Of a DNA stretch of 8,525 nt, positions 4,881 to 8,525 are shown one piece after another. The notes under the pieces were generated by a model, which made no database searches, was not told the DNA's origin, and saw only the letters and a list, made by a program, of their open reading frames with translations. Every line of letters starts with the position of its first letter. Position 1 is the stretch's first letter. This stretch comes from Pseudomonadota bacterium. GTDB lineage: Bacteria; Pseudomonadota; Alphaproteobacteria; Caulobacterales; Caulobacteraceae. The DNA lies in the NCBI GenBank assembly GCA_023416055.1, contig JAEZIH010000011.1, positions 1 through 8,525 on the forward strand, given 5' to 3'. Made by a program: the position numbers and the translations under genes.

Positions 4881-6731
4881 ATGACCGATACGACCGCCCA
4901 AGCTTCCGACTCCGTCGACCTGCGCGGACGCCCCGGCGCCGGCGCTCTGCTGGTCGAGCAGATGGGCGAAGCCGGCCAGCGGCGCGAGAAGCGGCGGGAC
5001 ATTCGACCGCTGGCGCGGCTGATGCCCTACGCCCTTCGCCACAAGGGCCATGTGGCGATGGCGGTGTTCTGGCTGCTGATGTCGACCGCGGCTTCGCTGG
5101 GGCTCACCGTGACGGCGCGCGGTGCCATCGACCACGGTTTCGAGAACGGCGGCGAGCGTCTGAACCTGTGGTTCCTGGTTCTGGCGGTCAACGCCCTGTT
5201 CCTCGGCCTCGCCACGGCCGTCCGCTACTTCTTCGTCACCAAGACCGGCGAGCGGGTCGTGGCCGATGTGCGCAAGGGCCTGTTCGGCCGCATTCTGACT
5301 CTGGACCCGGCCTTCTACGCCCGCATGCGCACCGGCGAGGTGCTGTCGCGGCTGACCACCGACATCGCCCTGGTCGAGACGCTCATGACCACCTCGGTGT
5401 CCTACGCCCTGCGGAACCTCCTGACCCTGATCGGCGGCACCATCCTGCTGTTCATCGTCAGCCCCAAGCTGACCGGTCTGGTCCTGCTGGTCGTGCCGTT
5501 GCTGCTGGGGCCGCTGTTCCTGTTCGGACGGGTGGTGCGGCGGTTGACGGTTGCGTCGCAGGACCGGTTCGCCAGCGCCGTGGGCTTCGCCGGCGAAAGC
5601 GTGGACGCCATCGAGACGGTCCAGGCCTTCGGTCGCGAGCAAAGCGCCATCGGCCGGTTCGGGGCGGCGGTGGAGGAGGCCTTCGCCGTTTCGCTGGCGC
5701 GCATCCGGGCCCGGGCCTTCATGACCGCCCTGGTCATCGTGGTGATGTTCGGCGGCGTGACCCTGGTGCTGTGGCTGGGCGCGCAGGACGTCATCGCCGG
5801 TCGCATGAGCCCGGGGGCGCTGCTGCAGTTCGTGCTGCTGTCGGTGTTCGCGGCGGGGGCCGTCGGCGCGCTGGGCGAGAGCTGGGGTGACGTGCAGAAG
5901 GCCGCCGGGGCCATGGAGCGGATCGACGAGCTGATGCGCAGCGCGCCCTCGATCGCCGCCCCTGCCGCGCCGCGGGAACTGCCCCAGCCGCCGGTCGGCG
6001 AGGTGTCGATGTCGGCGGTCCGCTTCAACTACCCGGGCCGACCGGACCTGCCGGCGCTGAAGGGCTTCTCCCTGACGGTCCGACCCGGAGAGACCGTGGC
6101 GCTTGTGGGACCGTCGGGGGCCGGCAAGAGCACAGTCTTCCGCCTGCTGCTGCGCTTCTATGATCCGCAGTCCGGCGTGGTGTCGGTGGACGGGGTCGAC
6201 GTACGCGAGGCCGATCCGGTGGCCGTCCGGGGTCGCTTCGCATGGGTCTCGCAGGAAGCCCCGCTGTTTTCCGGTTCGTCGATGGAAAACATCCGCTTCG
6301 GCCGGGAAGATGCGAGCGAGGACGAAGTGCGGAGTGCGGCGCGGGAGGCCCAGGCGCTGGCGTTCATCGAAGGCCTGCCTGAGGGCTTCGCCACCCCGCT
6401 CGGCGAGCGGGGCAAGAGCCTGTCGGGCGGCCAGCGTCAGCGCATGGCCATCGCCCGCGCCCTCGTCCGAGAGGCGCCGATCCTGCTGCTCGACGAGGCC
6501 ACCTCCGCCCTCGACGCCGAGAACGAGCGTCTCGTTCAGGCCGCGCTGGACAAGGCCATGTCGGCCCGCACCACCCTGGTGATCGCCCACCGCCTGGCGA
6601 CGGTGCTCAGCGCCGACCGCATCGTGGTCATGGACGACGGCCGGGTGGTGGAGGAGGGGACGCATGCCGAGCTGATGGCCCGCGGCGGCTTGTACGCGCG
6701 GCTGGCGGATCTGCAGTTCCGGGCGGACTGA
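4881..6731 (+). CDS. MsbA-type ABC exporter, fused permease and ATPase
   Basis: The 616-residue half-transporter should act as a homodimer in the inner membrane, exporting a lipid or hydrophobic compound; the substrate is not evident. After a charged cytoplasmic N-terminus (1-45), an ABC_membrane domain spans about 55-345, with hydrophobic segments near 57-78, 96-117, 176-194, 197-217, 280-300 and 311-335. The ATPase domain (about 374-616) is complete: Walker [10 protein letters not shown] (410-418), Q-loop Gln458, signature LSGGQ (514-518), Walker B ILLLDE (534-539), and H-loop His570. It resembles the alphaproteobacterial MsbA-related group; whether it moves lipid A is unknown. The ATG at 4881 follows AAGAGG (4868-4873) at 7 bases, so the open frame back to 4830 is not used. 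It is convergent with the oxygenase gene. Confidence 0.9.
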   Translation: MTDTTAQASDSVDLRGRPGAGALLVEQMGEAGQRREKRRDIRPLARLMPYALRHKGHVAMAVFWLLMSTAASLGLTVTARGAIDHGFENGGERLNLWFLVLAVNALFLGLATAVRYFFVTKTGERVVADVRKGLFGRILTLDPAFYARMRTGEVLSRLTTDIALVETLMTTSVSYALRNLLTLIGGTILLFIVSPKLTGLVLLVVPLLLGPLFLFGRVVRRLTVASQDRFASAVGFAGESVDAIETVQAFGREQSAIGRFGAAVEEAFAVSLARIRARAFMTALVIVVMFGGVTLVLWLGAQDVIAGRMSPGALLQFVLLSVFAAGAVGALGESWGDVQKAAGAMERIDELMRSAPSIAAPAAPRELPQPPVGEVSMSAVRFNYPGRPDLPALKGFSLTVRPGETVALVGPSGAGKSTVFRLLLRFYDPQSGVVSVDGVDVREADPVAVRGRFAWVSQEAPLFSGSSMENIRFGREDASEDEVRSAAREAQALAFIEGLPEGFATPLGERGKSLSGGQRQRMAIARALVREAPILLLDEATSALDAENERLVQAALDKAMSARTTLVIAHRLATVLSADRIVVMDDGRVVEEGTHAELMARGGLYARLADLQFRAD

Positions 6732-6735
6732 CGCC

Positions 6736-6754
6736 GGCGCGGAAGGGCCGCGCC
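6736..6754. terminator. possible bidirectional hairpin between convergent genes
   Basis: GGCGCGG (6736-6742) and CCGCGCC (6748-6754) form a perfect 7-bp stem with a 5-base loop. It occupies most of the 28-base gap between the ABC exporter and oxygenase stop codons. Neither side has a real U-tract, so termination would be weak or Rho-assisted. Confidence 0.35.
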
Positions 6755-6759
6755 CGTCC

Positions 6760-7800
6760 TCAGGAGATCAGCGCCGGATCGAGATACTTGAGGTTCTCCT
6801 CGCGAATCTTCGCCGCCGCTTCGTCGTAGAGGAAGGGCAGGAAGGCGAAGCGCTCGCCGCGAGTGACCGGCGTCGCTTCGTGCAGGAGCGAGCATGAAAA
6901 GACACAGGCCCCCCCCGGCGGCGGCCGATAGGTCCGATCGCCGAACTCGGGGAAACGCAGGTCGCCGCCTTCGTAGTCGGCGTTCAGATTGATCGAGACC
7001 GCGAAACGGCGATGCGCCGTCCCCTTGGTGGTGTTGTCGCGGTGCGGCCGGAAGAAACCCCCGGCGTCGGCATCGTAGCGGGCCACGAGGTAGCGCTCGA
7101 TCCGCGTCGGACGGAAGTGAAAGGCCTTTTCGATCTGCGGGGTCAGGCGGCGGGTCAGGCGGGCCACGACCTCCTTCTGCAGCTGCGCATCCTCGACGAT
7201 GACGTCGGACCGGCGCTTGTGCTGATCGTTCATCACCAGGGTCGTGACCCCGTCGATCTCGCGCATGAAGCCGGAGGGTTCGCCCCCGACCTCGCGATAG
7301 AGGTCGACCAGGCGCTGGCAGAAGGCGGGCTCGAAGATGCGCGGCGCGACCAGCACGGGGGCGGTGGCGACGAAGCCGCCGTGACGAACGGGCGGCGGCA
7401 GGGTGGCGATCCGGGCGAGGAGCTCCGCCGCCTGTTCCGGGCCCGTGGCCCCCATGAGGTGCAGGGCCGGGTCGATCAGGAACCAACGCTCGTCCTCTCC
7501 GACCTCGTAGAGCGCCGCAGCGGAGCCGTCGGGGTCGAACAGGAAGCGCAGACCCGGCGTCGCGTCCTTGCGGGTCTGCCTTTCGGGATCTTGGCCGACC
7601 ACGATCACGAAGGCGCTGGCGTGGGCGTCGTTGAAGGGCGCACGGGCCCGTCCGATTCGCGCCACGGCGTCGTCGACGCCCTCGGCCCGGACGAAAACAA
7701 GCAGCAGGTAACGCCCCGCGGCCGTGTCGACGACGTAGCGGGGGTTGCTGACGCCAGCGGCCGTAAAGACCGGGGCGGGATCGCCGAACAACAGGGGCAT
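6760..7800 (-). CDS. redoxin-like domain fused to a 2OG-Fe(II) oxygenase
   Basis: The 346-residue protein has two parts. Residues 1-135 look like an AhpC/TSA-type thioredoxin fold (start MPLLFGDPAPVF; strand LLLVFV; later FLFDPDGSAAALYEV). The position where peroxiredoxins carry their peroxidatic cysteine reads VRAEGVDDA, without Cys, so peroxidase activity is unlikely. Residues about 150-325 form a prolyl-4-hydroxylase-like oxygenase: RPHRDN gives the iron ligands His253 and Asp255, His307 (LLHEATPV) is the distal ligand, and Arg317 (RGERFAF) should bind 2-oxoglutarate. The catalytic triad is complete; the substrate is unknown. The start at 7800 matches the usual family N-terminus (GDPAP); a TTG at 7836 is a weaker option, and neither has a strong ribosome site. 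It follows sodC on the same strand by 43 bases, probably in one operon. Confidence 0.8.
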   Translation of the reverse strand: MPLLFGDPAPVFTAAGVSNPRYVVDTAAGRYLLLVFVRAEGVDDAVARIGRARAPFNDAHASAFVIVVGQDPERQTRKDATPGLRFLFDPDGSAAALYEVGEDERWFLIDPALHLMGATGPEQAAELLARIATLPPPVRHGGFVATAPVLVAPRIFEPAFCQRLVDLYREVGGEPSGFMREIDGVTTLVMNDQHKRRSDVIVEDAQLQKEVVARLTRRLTPQIEKAFHFRPTRIERYLVARYDADAGGFFRPHRDNTTKGTAHRRFAVSINLNADYEGGDLRFPEFGDRTYRPPPGGACVFSCSLLHEATPVTRGERFAFLPFLYDEAAAKIREENLKYLDPALIS

Positions 7801-7843
7801 GGCGGAACGTTGCCCGGCCAGCCCCTGTCGTTTCAAGTCCTGA

Positions 7844-8419
7844 TCAGCCGGCGGCCATCACGCCGCAGGCTACGCGGTCGCCGGCGCCGCCGATCGGCTG
7901 GCTGACCTGGTCGTCGGCGTTGGCGTGGATGACGAGCGCCGAACCGTCCGCGTCCCACAGCCACTGGCCCGGGCCCTCCCGGGAGATGCGGGCGGTGGTG
8001 GTGAAGATCTCGGCGCGGACCCGGCCGGCTTCATCGGCGAAGATGTTGGGCAGGTCGCCGTCATCCGGGCCACCCGGGTTCAGCAGGCCGTGCGGCGCTT
8101 TCGGCTCGTCGTGATTGATATGCCCGCCGGCGGAGGTGAAGGGCGCGGCGCACTGGCCCGTCGCGTGAATGTGGACGCCATGCCATCCGGGGGTCAGGCC
8201 GTCGGCCTCGATGCGGATCAGCAGGCCGGTGGGCCCCTGGGTGAGGACGGCGCGCCCGATGTTGGCGCCCGAGGCGTTGATCAGCGTCGCTTCGCCGAAG
8301 TCGCCGGTCAGGGCCCGCATGGGGCGCCACGAATAGTCGTTGGCTGTAACGTTGACGCAGGCGCCCAGAGCGAGGGCGGCGGGCACGGCGGCGAGGGTGG
8401 CGAGACGGGCAGGACGCAT
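7844..8419 (-). CDS. sodC: Cu/Zn superoxide dismutase, lipoprotein form
   Basis: The 191-residue protein removes superoxide outside the cytoplasm. Residues 1-20 are a lipoprotein signal with lipobox LGAC (Cys21), so it should be membrane-anchored in the periplasm. Copper ligands are visible as HIH (His83, His85), His100 (GGH) and His165 (VIH). Zinc ligands would be His100, His110 and Asp122 (GDLPN). The disulfide pair is Cys90 with Cys185, and the guiding Arg182 lies in GDRVACGV. The usual third zinc His in the segment NPxxPHxGD is Asp119 here (GGPDDGD), while an extra His103 follows GGH. The start at 8419 follows AGGGGA at 9 bases; an in-frame ATG at 8440 would add seven residues. A redoxin-oxygenase gene lies 43 bases downstream. 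Confidence 0.88.
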   Translation of the reverse strand: MRPARLATLAAVPAALALGACVNVTANDYSWRPMRALTGDFGEATLINASGANIGRAVLTQGPTGLLIRIEADGLTPGWHGVHIHATGQCAAPFTSAGGHINHDEPKAPHGLLNPGGPDDGDLPNIFADEAGRVRAEIFTTTARISREGPGQWLWDADGSALVIHANADDQVSQPIGGAGDRVACGVMAAG

Positions 8420-8428
8420 GGCGAAAAA

Positions 8429-8434
8429 TCCCCT
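8429..8434 (-). promoter_or_regulatory. ribosome binding site deciding the sodC start
   Basis: AGGGGA on the minus strand (8434-8429) lies 9 bases before the ATG at 8419. The upstream in-frame ATG at 8440 has only GC-rich sequence before it, and the site itself lies within that longer frame. The shorter start also gives a cleaner lipoprotein signal. Confidence 0.55.
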
Positions 8435-8490
8435 GTTCATGGGCGCTGGACCGGCGGCTTCGCTTTGCCACCACAGCCCCCGGATGCTAG

Positions 8491-8515
8491 AAAACCGGTC
8501 AGCGGATCACGTTCC
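8491..8515 (-). promoter_or_regulatory. weak EcfG-like element upstream of sodC
   Basis: GGAAC (8515-8511, minus strand) is followed after 16 bases by TTTT where CGTT is expected. The -35 half is exact, but the -10 half keeps only its final TT. It would fit the looser GGAAC-N18-TT form described for Sinorhizobium RpoE2. A GANTC site (8516-8520) abuts it. It is only suggestive. Confidence 0.25.
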
Positions 8516-8525
8516 GATTCCGGCC

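Noticed and set aside
4746..6665. A 639-codon open frame on the minus strand opposite the ABC exporter
   Set aside because: It is rich in Arg, His, Gln and Gly with no recognisable domain and is exactly antisense to a complete ABC transporter. Long antisense frames are expected in high-GC DNA.
1..8525. Search for CRISPR arrays, insertion sequences, tRNA/rRNA, toxin-antitoxin or phage genes
   Set aside because: No direct repeat array, terminal inverted repeats, transposase motif or structured RNA gene was seen by eye; all long frames are assigned to ordinary chromosomal genes.

Overview
The window is GC-rich, densely packed chromosomal DNA of an alphaproteobacterium, most likely Caulobacterales and probably close to Brevundimonas or Caulobacter. 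Evidence is the DUF1013/TrcR-type gene at the left edge, the DUF1192 gene followed by a DUF1465/RcdA-type gene, a cysteine-free L31 protein, and candidate alphaproteobacterial promoter types. The genus is an inference from protein character; no 16S or other marker is present.

Layout, left to right. The 5' end of a TrcR-like cell-cycle regulator gene (minus) leaves the window at base 1. A 215-base spacer follows, holding its putative promoter and a GAAA-capped leader hairpin. Next is a secreted CVNH-like plus beta/gamma-crystallin protein (plus, 324-911), convergent with a zeta-crystallin/PIG3-type quinone oxidoreductase (minus, 915-1886). A small DUF1192 gene (1967-2170) and an rcdA-like gene (2263-2793) run on the plus strand. 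A near-consensus sigma-54 promoter lies between them. An exported YcbB/LdtD-type L,D-transpeptidase (minus, 2797-4359) is convergent with rcdA, and a candidate EcfG general-stress promoter precedes it. rpmE (minus, 4525-4749) has a clear intrinsic terminator. It is divergent from an MsbA-type ABC exporter (plus, 4881-6731). A probable minus-strand pair closes the window: a Cu/Zn superoxide dismutase lipoprotein gene (7844-8419) followed by a redoxin-2OG-Fe(II) oxygenase fusion (6760-7800).

Functionally this is mostly core chromosome: cell-cycle control (TrcR, RcdA), envelope construction (L,D-transpeptidase, ABC exporter), translation (L31), and oxidative or envelope stress handling (SodC, oxygenase, quinone reductase, crystallin). 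I see no insertion sequence, CRISPR array, tRNA, rRNA, phage gene or toxin-antitoxin pair, and no obvious undescribed multi-gene system. The most interesting signals are regulatory (sigma-54 at rcdA, EcfG at the transpeptidase gene) and architectural (CVNH-crystallin fusion, Cys-less redoxin-oxygenase fusion, altered zinc site in SodC).
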